From the NCBI RefSeq assembly GCF_030684185.1, contig NZ_JAUXOY010000005.1, forward strand, positions 32,001 to 96,000: a DNA stretch of 64,000 nt, written 5' to 3'. This document shows, in pieces, positions 1 through 8,268 of this stretch (positions are counted from its first letter, which is position 1; each line of letters starts with the position of its first letter). Position numbers and translations under genes: made by a program. This DNA comes from Methylotenera sp. (GTDB taxonomy: Bacteria; Pseudomonadota; Gammaproteobacteria; Burkholderiales; Methylophilaceae). The notes below the pieces were generated by a model that saw only the letters and a list, made by a program, of their open reading frames with translations, searched no databases and had not been told where the DNA came from.

Positions 1-741
1 ACTCAATGGCTCAATCAAAACAAAATCAATACCGCACATATTAAAACCATTCCTAATAGTTTTACCGCGCAAGCTTTCATTACCACTGATACTGATGATA
101 ATCAGATTACCGCCTTTCACCCGGGCGCAATGATAGAGTCACATCAGAACAGTGTAAGTGAGGCTAAAAATGTGACCATTGCCATTATTGCTCCAGATGG
201 ACGTGATGGCATGTTTCAACATGCGCGCGAGTGTTTTGAAGCTAGCATCCCATTTTTGTTTGACCCAGGCCAAGGCTTGCCAATGTTTAATGGCGAGGAG
301 CTTTTGCAGTTTATTGAAATGGCCGATTACTTGGCGGTAAACGACTATGAATCACAAATTATTCAAGACAAAACAGGTTTAAACTTAGACCAGCTTGCGC
401 TTAAAGTAAAAGCCTTAATCGTCACGCTTGGCGGCTCCGGCTCACAAATTTATGCAGACGGTCAACGTTATGATATCCCCTGCGTTAAGGCCATGAGCAT
501 CGTAGACCCAACAGGCTGTGGAGATGCATACCGCGCAGGCCTGCTTTACGGTATTGCAAAAGGCTGGGACTGGCCAACATGCGGCAGATTAGCCTCTACG
601 ATGGGGGCGATTAAAATTGAAAGTCGTGGTGGGCAAAATCACAAACCGTCACGTGCAGATATAGAGGCAATTTATACGCAGGCATTAGTTAACGAAACTG
701 CACTTAGCGCAACTTCAGAAGAAGAAAATAGTCCAATTTGA
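1..741 (+). CDS. PfkB-family carbohydrate/nucleoside kinase (5' end outside window)
   Basis: The reading frame is open from the first base, so the N-terminus lies upstream; about 246 codons are visible. The C-terminal PfkB signature is clear: DPTGCGDAYRAG, coded around positions 505-540, whose GD aspartate is the usual catalytic base of ribokinase-fold kinases. The frame also holds the preceding VTLGGSGS turn typical of the ATP site. Family members phosphorylate a sugar or nucleoside with ATP; close betaproteobacterial relatives are usually annotated as adenosine kinase-like, but the substrate-binding N-terminal half is missing here, so the substrate cannot be called. It ends 64 bases before the next lipoprotein gene, which has its own ribosome site. 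Confidence 0.9.
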   Translation, partial: TQWLNQNKINTAHIKTIPNSFTAQAFITTDTDDNQITAFHPGAMIESHQNSVSEAKNVTIAIIAPDGRDGMFQHARECFEASIPFLFDPGQGLPMFNGEELLQFIEMADYLAVNDYESQIIQDKTGLNLDQLALKVKALIVTLGGSGSQIYADGQRYDIPCVKAMSIVDPTGCGDAYRAGLLYGIAKGWDWPTCGRLASTMGAIKIESRGGQNHKPSRADIEAIYTQALVNETALSATSEEENSPI

Positions 742-805
742 TATAGCGTTTTTCAATTCGATGACAATCAATGGTTTTATAAAATATTTTTTGAGGGAGT
801 TACAA

Positions 806-1258
806 ATGAAATCAACACGAATCTTTGCAATCGGCTTATTAAGTTTATTTCTCGCAGCGTGCGCCAGCTCCAACTCAGGCAGTGTTTACAGTCGTGATGA
901 TGCACGCAAAGTACAAACAGTTAGAACAGGTGTGGTTGAAAGCGTCCGCCAAGTGAAGCTGGAAGGTACAAAATCACCTGTAGGCACTATCGCTGGTGGT
1001 GCTGTTGGTGGTATTGCCGGCAGCTCTGTAGGTGGCGGTCGCGGTAGTGCAATTGCTGCTGTGATTGGTGCGGTAGCTGGCGGCCTTGCAGGCTCAGCGC
1101 TAGAAGAAGGTGTTACGCGTAAAGATGCCGTTGAGATTACCGTTAAAATTGACGGTGGCGCTTTAATCGCAATCGTACAAGAAGCCGATGAGGAATTTAA
1201 AGCAGGTGATAGAGTACGCTTGATTGAAAGTGGCGGAACCAGCCGCGTATCGCATTAA
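806..1258 (+). CDS. Glycine-zipper outer-membrane lipoprotein (SlyB/17 kDa antigen type)
   Basis: A 150-residue protein with a lipoprotein signal peptide: charged MKSTR start, hydrophobic core, and lipobox LAAC with the lipidated cysteine at residue 19. A glycine-zipper stretch (alternating G-x-x-x-G, roughly residues 63-100) follows, and the C-terminal part has the basic-domain look of the SlyB/Rickettsia 17 kDa family. Such proteins sit in the outer membrane and are linked to envelope integrity. The ATG at 806 is chosen over an in-frame upstream codon at 761 because GAGGGAG lies just ahead of it and the signal peptide begins exactly there. A strong hairpin follows the gene at 1294. Confidence 0.85.
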   Translation: MKSTRIFAIGLLSLFLAACASSNSGSVYSRDDARKVQTVRTGVVESVRQVKLEGTKSPVGTIAGGAVGGIAGSSVGGGRGSAIAAVIGAVAGGLAGSALEEGVTRKDAVEITVKIDGGALIAIVQEADEEFKAGDRVRLIESGGTSRVSH

Positions 1259-1293
1259 GTAAATACCTGCCAATTAAATCCAGCATCAGTTTT

Positions 1294-1331
1294 ATGACAG
1301 GGATTTCAGCAACTTACATCCCTGTCATTTA
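1294..1331 (+). terminator. Rho-independent terminator after the lipoprotein gene
   Basis: An 11-bp perfect stem (ATGACAGGGAT at 1294-1304 pairing with ATCCCTGTCAT at 1318-1328) with a 13-base loop, followed by a T-rich tract. It starts 35 bases after the lipoprotein stop codon. Confidence 0.7.
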
Positions 1332-1448
1332 GTTTCACTTCCATCAATGCTCCAGCTAAGTTCAAGCTGTCAATAAACAGTCATATTTCCGTCATCGTTC
1401 TTTAATTATCACGCATTAAAGTATTCTCAATTTAAAAGGAGATATTTG

Positions 1449-2240
1449 ATGCTTAGTAAAGAACTTCTGTTATTTGAAAATACTTTAAAAAACAATCGGA
1501 ATCACGCCGAGTCACCAAGCACTACAACTCAAAGACGTCTGAGTATCAGCCTAGCTTTTACCCAGCAGGAAATTGAAGAGGCTCAACGCTTACGTTATAA
1601 AGTATTTGCAGAGGAAATGGGTGCGCAGCTATTGGGTACAGGCGGTCTTGATATTGATGGCTTTGACCAGTATTGTGATCACTTGATTGTACGTGATACT
1701 GATACAAATCAGGTGATTGGCACCTACCGAATTTTAAGCCCTTCAAGCGCCAATGAGGCAGGTGGCTATTACTCTGCGGCTGAGTTTGATTTAAGCAGGC
1801 TTGCTCACCTGTTTGACCGCACCGTAGAAGTTGGTCGTGCTTGCGTACACCAAAATTATCGCAATGGTGGCACTATCACCATGCTGTGGGCTGGTTTAGC
1901 AAAATATATGCAATTTCATAACTACGAGTACATGATAGGTTGCGGTAGCGTAAGCATGGCTGACGGCGGTCATTCAGCTGCAAGCTTATATCAACGACTA
2001 CAAGATGATTATTTATCGCCACTTGAATACCGCGTATTTCCTCGCAACCCACTACTCAATGATTCACTACGCTCTGATATGCAAGTGGCTTGCCCGCCAT
2101 TAATTAAAGGTTATTTGCGCCTTGGTGCCTATATTTGTGGTGAACCAGCATGGGATCCCTATTTCAACACGGCCGATATGCTGGTAATGTTACCTCTTTC
2201 TAGAATCAACCCTAGATATGCTGCACACTTTTTAAAGTAA
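1449..2240 (+). CDS. Ornithine-acyl-ACP N-acyltransferase-like GNAT protein (OlsB type)
   Basis: A 263-residue GNAT-fold acyltransferase resembling OlsB, which transfers a 3-hydroxyacyl chain from acyl carrier protein to the alpha-amino group of ornithine, the first step of ornithine-lipid synthesis. Seen: a conserved block RLRYKVFAEEMGA near residue 48, then DxDxxDxxCDHLIV, EVGRACV and the MIGCGSVSM segment characteristic of this branch. ATG 1449 is preferred over TTG 1446 because AAGGAGA sits 6 bases before it. The next gene, 13 bases downstream, encodes a PlsC-fold O-acyltransferase, the expected partner (OlsA). Family and neighbour agree; a related N-acyl amino-acid synthase with another amino acid substrate remains possible. 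Confidence 0.8.
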   Translation: MLSKELLLFENTLKNNRNHAESPSTTTQRRLSISLAFTQQEIEEAQRLRYKVFAEEMGAQLLGTGGLDIDGFDQYCDHLIVRDTDTNQVIGTYRILSPSSANEAGGYYSAAEFDLSRLAHLFDRTVEVGRACVHQNYRNGGTITMLWAGLAKYMQFHNYEYMIGCGSVSMADGGHSAASLYQRLQDDYLSPLEYRVFPRNPLLNDSLRSDMQVACPPLIKGYLRLGAYICGEPAWDPYFNTADMLVMLPLSRINPRYAAHFLK

Positions 2241-2253
2241 GAAGTTATTTTAA

Positions 2254-3072
2254 ATGAGGGGCATCGTATCGACCTATACTTTGCCACCACTGACCAATAG
2301 CAACATTACAACCAATCGAATCACGCGCTACTTTAGAATTAGCCGCATTTCTGCGCATACATTAGTTGGCGTGATGACGGTGAGTTTGGTCTTTCCATTA
2401 GCCAATAAATCTTTAAAGTTATGGCTAATTAAATGGTGGTGCAAAAGATTGCTTGCAGCATTTAACTTACGCGTTACCTCACATGGGCATATTCCAAGCC
2501 AAAACGGGGCCATGTCTAACTCTATGATTATTGCTAACCACATCTCATGGACCGATATTCATGCGCTAAACAGCATTGTGCCATTAAGGTTTATTGCAAA
2601 GTCAGAAATCAGTAGCTGGCCTGTTTTTGGCTACCTAGCCAGAAAGTCTAACGCGCTTTTTATAGATCGTGGTAAACGCCAGGACGCTGCCCGCATTATT
2701 GACATCACCTCCCGCAGCCTGATGCAAGGTGATAACTTATGCATATTTCCTGAAGGCACAACCACGGATGGCACAACAATGATGCCGTTTAAGAGCAGTA
2801 TCGTTCAGGCCGCAATTCAGGCCAACGCGACCATTCACCCCGTTGCGATTCGATACCCTGGCCATAATGGCAGCGCCAATACTAGTATGGCCTATGCGGG
2901 AGAAACAACGATGAAAGAATCTATGCAACAAATATTATTGCAAAAAAACCCTGTCGTTGAACTCCATTTTTTAGCGCCAATTGATACTGCTGGTTTATCT
3001 GAAAACGCCAAAGACCGCCGTAAGCTCACCCTACAAATTGAACATTTGATTAAACAAAAACTAAGTTTTTAA
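2254..3072 (+). CDS. Lyso-ornithine-lipid / 1-acylglycerol-3-phosphate O-acyltransferase (OlsA/PlsC family)
   Basis: A 272-residue membrane-associated acyltransferase. The catalytic HX4D motif is NHISWTD (His96, Asp101), and the acceptor-binding motif FPEGT is at 165-169; a hydrophobic segment near residues 36-52 probably anchors it to the inner membrane. PlsC-fold enzymes acylate lysophosphatidate or, for OlsA, the hydroxyl of lyso-ornithine lipid. Because it directly follows the OlsB-like gene in the same direction with 13 bases between, the second reaction is more likely here, but a phospholipid role cannot be excluded from sequence alone. It converges on apaH, leaving 18 bases between the two stop codons. 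Confidence 0.85.
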   Translation: MRGIVSTYTLPPLTNSNITTNRITRYFRISRISAHTLVGVMTVSLVFPLANKSLKLWLIKWWCKRLLAAFNLRVTSHGHIPSQNGAMSNSMIIANHISWTDIHALNSIVPLRFIAKSEISSWPVFGYLARKSNALFIDRGKRQDAARIIDITSRSLMQGDNLCIFPEGTTTDGTTMMPFKSSIVQAAIQANATIHPVAIRYPGHNGSANTSMAYAGETTMKESMQQILLQKNPVVELHFLAPIDTAGLSENAKDRRKLTLQIEHLIKQKLSF

Positions 3073-3090
3073 CTATGGGGCTTGTAACAA

Positions 3091-3942
3091 CTAAGTCTTG
3101 CGCTTTATTTTGATGGGTTTATCCAGTGGGTGCGACTGCACTTGTATGATGTCTTTTGTCTCAAGATTTAATGCAGTCAGCTGGCCGCCCCACAGGCAGC
3201 CTGTATCAAGCGAGTAAACATTATTTCTGTGCTGTAGCCCCAATGCTGACCAATGACCAAAAACCACTTGCGTGTCTAGCGTTGCACGGTTTGGCACATC
3301 AAACCAAGGGATGAATCCTTCAGGAATGTCTGGCAACTCACCTTTAAAATCAAAATCCATGGCACCTTGCTCTGTGCATACTCTCAAACGGGTCATCGCA
3401 TTGGTAATGACACGCAACCTTTCTATCCCCTTCAGCCTTTCGCTCCATGTATTAGGTAAATTCCCATACATATTAGCCAAAAAAAACAGGTAATTATCGC
3501 CCTGCAATGCTGCTTCAACCTCTGCGGCATAGCTTAAAACTTGTTCAGTAGTCCATTGCGGCAATAAACCTGCATGTACCATTAAATACTGTTCACCTGG
3601 GTATGGTTCATCTTGATACGCCAGAGGCTGGTGACGCAACCAATCAAGTAAGCCATGTCCATCATCTGCCGCCAGCAATGCATCCAGCGTATCGCCTTTG
3701 TGCGCTCTTACAAACCCGCCAGCAACCACTAATGCATGTAAATCATGATTCCCCAATACAACTTTCAAACTATCTTGATGTGCATAGCACCAACGCAATA
3801 CCTCCAGTGAACCACTGCCGCGATTGATTAAATCGCCCACCAGCCAGAGTTGATCTAATTTTGGATTAAACTGAATGCGGGTTAGCAACGCTTGAAAAGC
3901 ATGAAAGCAACCTTGAATGTCTCCAATTGCATATGTCGTCAT
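3091..3942 (-). CDS. apaH: Symmetrical bis(5'-nucleosyl)-tetraphosphatase ApaH
   Basis: Hydrolyses diadenosine tetraphosphate (Ap4A) to two ADP, and removes Np4 caps from RNA in enterics. The 283 residues match the usual family length. The calcineurin-like metal-binding motifs are all present: GDIQG at 7-11, GDxxxRG at 36-42 and GNHD at 64-67. It is transcribed towards the acyltransferase gene and separated from the cytochrome gene upstream by a hairpin terminator, so it is probably expressed on its own. Confidence 0.96.
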   Translation of the reverse strand: MTTYAIGDIQGCFHAFQALLTRIQFNPKLDQLWLVGDLINRGSGSLEVLRWCYAHQDSLKVVLGNHDLHALVVAGGFVRAHKGDTLDALLAADDGHGLLDWLRHQPLAYQDEPYPGEQYLMVHAGLLPQWTTEQVLSYAAEVEAALQGDNYLFFLANMYGNLPNTWSERLKGIERLRVITNAMTRLRVCTEQGAMDFDFKGELPDIPEGFIPWFDVPNRATLDTQVVFGHWSALGLQHRNNVYSLDTGCLWGGQLTALNLETKDIIQVQSHPLDKPIKIKRKT

Positions 3943-3960
3943 AATTTAATCGCCGCAATA

Positions 3961-3994
3961 AAAAAGCCACTTAAAAAAAATCAAGTGGCTTTTT
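3961..3994 (-). terminator. Hairpin terminator between cytochrome gene and apaH
   Basis: AAGCCACTT (3964-3972) pairs with AAGTGGCTT (3983-3991); the outer bases are A-runs on one side and T-runs on the other, so it works as an intrinsic terminator on the minus strand after the cytochrome gene that ends at 4043, and looks usable on both strands. Confidence 0.75.
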
Positions 3995-4042
3995 AATCAT
4001 ATCAATCTATCTATTAAAACTAGTGATATAGCTATATATTAA

Positions 4043-4885
4043 TTAAAAACCTGCACCAGCCTCATTTGCCATATATTTCACGGCACCTGCAACTTCAGCG
4101 TCACTCAAAGCTGAGTTTCCACCTTTGGCCGGCATCATACGAATCCCTTTATTCGCATGATTCACCAAAGTATCATAACCTTGTGCAATACGCGGCTTCC
4201 AAGCATTTTCATCACCGAGCTTAGGCGCTTCCATTAATCCAGAGGTATGACACATTGCACAACCTGCCTTGTATACTTCTTCGCCGCTTTTACCAGTTGC
4301 CTGTGCTAAGCTAGCCTTTGCTTCCTCAGCAACAGCTACCGGAGCCGACGCAGCTGCACTTGGTTCGACAGGTTTAGCTTCCGGCGCTTTAGGTGCCGGC
4401 GCTGCAAACTTGGCACCAGAAGCATTCGCCATATCCACTACGGCACTAGCAACTTCTCCATCAGTAAGAGCTGGATTGCCTCCACGTGCAGGCATAGTGC
4501 GAATTCCGTTAATTGCATGACTTACCAAGGTGTCGTAACCTTGTGCAATACGTGGCGCCCATTGCGCATTATCTCCGATTTTTGGTGCATTCATCAAACC
4601 AGCAGAGTGGCACATACCACAGACGGCCGTCACGACTTCCGCACCGCTCTTATCCACATGCGGCCCAGCTTCTGCACTTGCAACCTGAACCTCAGCTACC
4701 GGCTTAATATTAGCTTCAACTTGAGCATCTACAGCTGAAGGCTTTGCAACTTCTGAGGTGCTTGTCACACCAGAAGTTTTAGCAATTAAAGCAATAAGTA
4801 AAGTGAAAGCCAAAATTGTTCCAGGTATTACAAGAATAAGCTGCCAAAAAGTGGAGCCTTTGTATGCATTATCTTTATTGCTCAT
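4043..4885 (-). CDS. Membrane-anchored tandem (di-haem) cytochrome c5-like protein
   Basis: A 280-residue protein with one N-terminal membrane span (about residues 14-34), an Ala/Pro-rich linker, and two homologous cytochrome c5-type domains. Haem-binding CxxCH motifs are CGMCH (89-93) and CAMCH (209-213), each followed by a G-x-DTL-x-H-x-x-G-I-R-x-MPA-[RK]-GG segment whose methionine is the likely distal ligand. It would sit on the periplasmic face of the inner membrane and shuttle electrons; the partner is unknown. The start is ATG 4885 rather than TTG 4894, because AGGA lies 10 bases before the ATG and too close to the TTG. The ccm operon at 15-22 kb would attach its haems. Confidence 0.88.
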   Translation of the reverse strand: MSNKDNAYKGSTFWQLILVIPGTILAFTLLIALIAKTSGVTSTSEVAKPSAVDAQVEANIKPVAEVQVASAEAGPHVDKSGAEVVTAVCGMCHSAGLMNAPKIGDNAQWAPRIAQGYDTLVSHAINGIRTMPARGGNPALTDGEVASAVVDMANASGAKFAAPAPKAPEAKPVEPSAAASAPVAVAEEAKASLAQATGKSGEEVYKAGCAMCHTSGLMEAPKLGDENAWKPRIAQGYDTLVNHANKGIRMMPAKGGNSALSDAEVAGAVKYMANEAGAGF

Positions 4886-5032
4886 AACAGTCAATTCCTA
4901 ATGATAGATTATTGTTAGCATTATTATACATTCTCTTTAAGTTCAGGCAAAAAGACTTGCTCAACCAGGTAATTTTCTCACCTAGGTAAAATGCCATGAT
5001 GCGCTATGGTTTGCTATAATGCGTGGCTGAAT

Positions 5033-5109
5033 GCGCCCGTAGCTCAGCTGGATAGAGTGTCGGTTTCCGAAGCCGAAGGTCGTGGGTTCGACTCCCGCCG
5101 GGCGCACCA
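5033..5109 (+). tRNA. tRNA-Arg (anticodon CCG)
   Basis: A 77-base cloverleaf: acceptor stem GCGCCCG/CGGGCGC, D-arm starting GCTCAGCTGGATAGAG, anticodon stem TCGGT/GCCGA with loop TTCCGAA (anticodon CCG, Arg), T-arm GTGGG TTCGACT CCCGC, and an encoded ACCA 3' end. A TATAAT box at 5015-5020 lies 12 bases before the mature 5' end, with only a poor -35 candidate. The 437 bases that follow hold no convincing gene. Confidence 0.97.
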
Positions 5110-5546
5110 ATCAATGAAAAGCCATATTCCATAAGGTTGGAAGCCTTTTTACTTCCCTTGTGCTTTCAGGCATCGGTTATAGACAACCGAAAGAAAAGTA
5201 TATTATTACGGGAAACTAGGCAGTACGCTCCCAAATAAAATCGACGAGTCAAACCCGATAAATAGCTCACAAACAACCTATTGATATGATAGTAGACGTA
5301 ACTATTGTCAAGAATGCTATACACAAAACAACTTTCGGTGATTAATGCCCTAATGTTAAGATTAAGGTTGGCTTCATCATTGGTTAATGATTTCTGGATT
5401 TTGGGTAGCCTTCTTCGCAAGTATATTCACGCGATACTGAACTTCTTAATCAAGCGCCCAAACGCCGGCTACAACCTAACTTGGCAATCAATATGTCTAC
5501 GGCACATACGTGGAATCTAACAACGCTAAAATTTGACTGGCTTTAA
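5110..5546. other. Gene-poor gap between tRNA-Arg and msrB
   Basis: AT-rich sequence with no reading frame that resembles a protein. Short frames on both strands here have atypical composition and no ribosome sites. A small hairpin, TCGGTT/AACCGA around 5171-5188, is the only structure seen. No repeat of the tRNA 3' end was spotted up to 9.6 kb, so an integration boundary is not demonstrated. Confidence 0.5.
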
Positions 5547-5939
5547 ATGAAAAAAATCATCAAAACTGAATCCGAGTGGCAGAATCAGCTTACGCCAATT
5601 CAATATGAAGTAACACGTCACGCTGCAACCGAGCGGCCAGGGACTGGAAAATACGTCAATCATCACGAAGCAGGAATCTATACTTGTGTTTGTTGCAACA
5701 CACCTCTTTTTGAATCAGACACTAAATTTGATGCAGGATGCGGTTGGCCGAGTTACTTCAAGGCGCTTAACCCAGCTCTTGTGCGCGAGCTAATCGATAC
5801 ATCTCACGGAATGACGCGCACAGAAGTCATCTGCAACGTATGCGATGCACATCTCGGTCATGTATTTAATGATGGCCCGCCACCCACTGGCCTACGCTAT
5901 TGCATTAACTCCGCATCCTTGAGTTTCGAAGCTAAATAA
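5547..5939 (+). CDS. msrB: Peptide-methionine (R)-S-oxide reductase MsrB
   Basis: Reduces methionine-R-sulfoxide in proteins using a thioredoxin-type reductant. The 130 residues cover the whole SelR domain: zinc-binding cysteine pairs C47/C50 and C96/C99, the CGWPSY motif at 65-70, and the catalytic cysteine 119 in RYCINS. No signal peptide, so cytoplasmic. It sits upstream of the ovothiol genes in the same orientation but 217 bases away, so a shared transcript is not shown; the two functions, repair of oxidised methionine and thiol antioxidant synthesis, are compatible. Confidence 0.97.
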   Translation: MKKIIKTESEWQNQLTPIQYEVTRHAATERPGTGKYVNHHEAGIYTCVCCNTPLFESDTKFDAGCGWPSYFKALNPALVRELIDTSHGMTRTEVICNVCDAHLGHVFNDGPPPTGLRYCINSASLSFEAK

Positions 5940-6156
5940 GCATGCTTGCTACAAGCAACCCTTAATGAAATGAGTTACGACGATTTATTAATTTGGCTCC
6001 TTTAATGCGATTTGGTGAATAGGCTGCGTAATGACTTGAACTTTTGTAATCGAGATTGTCCTAAACTCTGTATAAAAATTGTAGTTAATGACTGCTGAAA
6101 CATCCTTTCCTCAAAGTGCGCTAAACTTCTTAACAACCTAAAACTGCATAATAAAA

Positions 6157-8268
6157 ATGACCCGCACCCTATTCCCAAGAACACCAATTCTGAATGGAAA
6201 CAATGTCGCCGCCACACGCAAAGATATCCGAGCATATTTTCTTTCTACGTTCAATCGCTATGAGCAGTTGTTCGAAACTCTGGTCAATGAAAAATCCTAC
6301 CAGTTAAAGCCAATCGCATTGCGTCATCCATTGATTTTTTACTTTGGCCATACCGCCACTTTTTTCATCAATAAATTGCTATTGGCTGGACTATTGAATG
6401 AACGCATCAATCCAAAATTTGAGGCAATGTTCGCGGTAGGTGTGGATGAGATGAGTTGGGATGATTTGAACGATGCCCATTATGATTGGCCAAGCTCTAC
6501 AGAGGTTAAGCACTATCGCTACCAAGTACGTGAGGTGATAGATGCGCTTATACAAACCGCACCGTTAACTTTGCCGATCGACTGGAGCCATCCGTGGTGG
6601 GCTATTATCATGTGCATTGAGCATGAGCGCATCCATCTGGAAACATCTTCTGTGTTGATACGCCAACAAGCACTTGAGTTAGTGCAGCCGCATGCTGTCT
6701 GGAAAGCTTGTGCTCACTCAGGCGACGCCCCGCAGAACGAGTTAGTTAAAATTCCTGAGGGTAAGGTGTATTTAGACAAGAAAGAAAATGCTGCGGAATA
6801 TGGCTGGGATAACGAATACGGTTTGCATGAGGCGCACATTGCCGAATTTCAAGCCAGTCGTTATTTAGTAAGTAATAGCGAGTTCTTAGATTTTGTAGAA
6901 GATGGCGGCTATGCACAAGATACGCTGTGGGGTGATGAGGGCTTGCAGTGGAAAAACTACGCCGAGGCCACACATCCAACTTTCTGGGTTCGCAAAGGCG
7001 ATGCATGGTGGTTGCGTCTTATGACCGAAGAAATTACGATGCCATGGGACTGGCCTACTGAGGTGAATTATCACGAAGCCAAGGCATTCTGTCGCTGGAA
7101 GGCACAGCGTACGGGCCTAGCGGTACGCTTGCCCAGCGAAGATGAATGGTATCGGCTGTATGACTTTTCCGGAGTTGCTGATGTAGCTAATGGCAAAATT
7201 GCCGCGTCCAATATCCATCTCGACCATGCCGCATCGCCCTGTCCCGTCACCAACTTCCGACACGGCGAACTTTATGATGTTACCGGCAATGTCTGGCAAT
7301 GGACGGAAACACCAATCTATCCGTTCAGTGGCTTTGCTGTGCATCCATGGTACGACGATTTCACTACCCCGACCTTTGATGGCAGACACAATCTTATCAA
7401 AGGTGGATCCTGGATTTCCTCTGGCAATGAGACATTGCATAGCGCGCGCTACGCGTTTCGCCGCCATTTCTTTCAGCATGCTGGATTCCGCTATGTGGTC
7501 GCCGATAATCTAGCCAGCGTGCCAGCATCACATTACGAAACGGACAAACTTATCTCTGAATATGCTGAGTTCCACTATGGAGATAGCTATTTCGGTGTGG
7601 CAAACTTTCCGAAAACCCTCGCTGATATCGCCATCACTGCCATAAAGGGTAAACCGGCGCGCAAAGCACTTGATCTCGGCTGCGCATCAGGGCGAGCGAC
7701 TTTTGAATTGGCAAGACATTTCGACCATGTCACTGGTATCGATTTTTCAGTACGTCTGATTGATTCCGGCATACAAATGGCTGACAAAGGTGAGTTGCTC
7801 TACACATTAATCGACGAAGGTCAGTTGCTCAGTTACAAGGCTCGCACGCTGGCTAATATGGGGCTGGATAAAGTGAGGGAGAAAGTAGAGTTTTTGCAAG
7901 GCGATGCCTGCAATCTAAAACCCATATTAACCAACTATGACTTGATACTTGCTGCTAACTTGATTGATCGGTTGTACAGCCCCAAAAAATTCCTTTCTAG
8001 CGTGCATGAACGACTCAATATTGGGGGCATCTTGCTCATCGCTTCACCCTATACTTGGCTGGAAGAGCATACCAGGCGCGAAGAGTGGATCGGTGGATTC
8101 AAGCAGAGCGCCGAGAACTTCACCACGCTCGATGGGTTAAAAGAACAACTCGGTCAGCACTTTCGCTTAATTGCAGCGCCTGTGGATGTGCCTTTTGTAA
8201 TTCGTGAGACCAGACGAAAATTCCAGCATTCGCTATCGGAAGTAACGCTTTGGGAGCGAATCAGTTGA
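6157..8268 (+). CDS. ovoA: 5-histidylcysteine sulfoxide synthase OvoA with C-terminal methyltransferase domain
   Basis: First and last enzyme of ovothiol A synthesis: a non-haem iron enzyme joins cysteine to histidine C5 with oxygen to give the sulfoxide, and a fused methyltransferase later N-methylates the thiol-histidine. Seen: a DinB-like N-terminal domain with His65 and the HxxxHxE motif (His156, His160, Glu162), the expected three-His iron site; an FGE-sulfatase-type domain with NVWQWTE and GGSWIS; then a SAM-binding LDLGCASG motif near residue 505 within a Rossmann methyltransferase. The 703-residue length fits bacterial OvoA, whereas ergothioneine EgtB lacks the methyltransferase. The stop overlaps the next gene's start. 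No clear ribosome site precedes ATG 6157. Confidence 0.93.
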   Translation: MTRTLFPRTPILNGNNVAATRKDIRAYFLSTFNRYEQLFETLVNEKSYQLKPIALRHPLIFYFGHTATFFINKLLLAGLLNERINPKFEAMFAVGVDEMSWDDLNDAHYDWPSSTEVKHYRYQVREVIDALIQTAPLTLPIDWSHPWWAIIMCIEHERIHLETSSVLIRQQALELVQPHAVWKACAHSGDAPQNELVKIPEGKVYLDKKENAAEYGWDNEYGLHEAHIAEFQASRYLVSNSEFLDFVEDGGYAQDTLWGDEGLQWKNYAEATHPTFWVRKGDAWWLRLMTEEITMPWDWPTEVNYHEAKAFCRWKAQRTGLAVRLPSEDEWYRLYDFSGVADVANGKIAASNIHLDHAASPCPVTNFRHGELYDVTGNVWQWTETPIYPFSGFAVHPWYDDFTTPTFDGRHNLIKGGSWISSGNETLHSARYAFRRHFFQHAGFRYVVADNLASVPASHYETDKLISEYAEFHYGDSYFGVANFPKTLADIAITAIKGKPARKALDLGCASGRATFELARHFDHVTGIDFSVRLIDSGIQMADKGELLYTLIDEGQLLSYKARTLANMGLDKVREKVEFLQGDACNLKPILTNYDLILAANLIDRLYSPKKFLSSVHERLNIGGILLIASPYTWLEEHTRREEWIGGFKQSAENFTTLDGLKEQLGQHFRLIAAPVDVPFVIRETRRKFQHSLSEVTLWERIS

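Noticed and set aside
5166-5520. Reading frames of 70-84 codons on both strands after the tRNA gene.
   Set aside because: No ribosome sites, no family resemblance, and amino-acid composition typical of random AT-rich DNA.
5452-5530. Motifs like integron attC core ends (CCTAAC, TCTAAC) before msrB.
   Set aside because: No pairing partner core or the paired inner arms of an attC site could be found, and there is no integrase gene.
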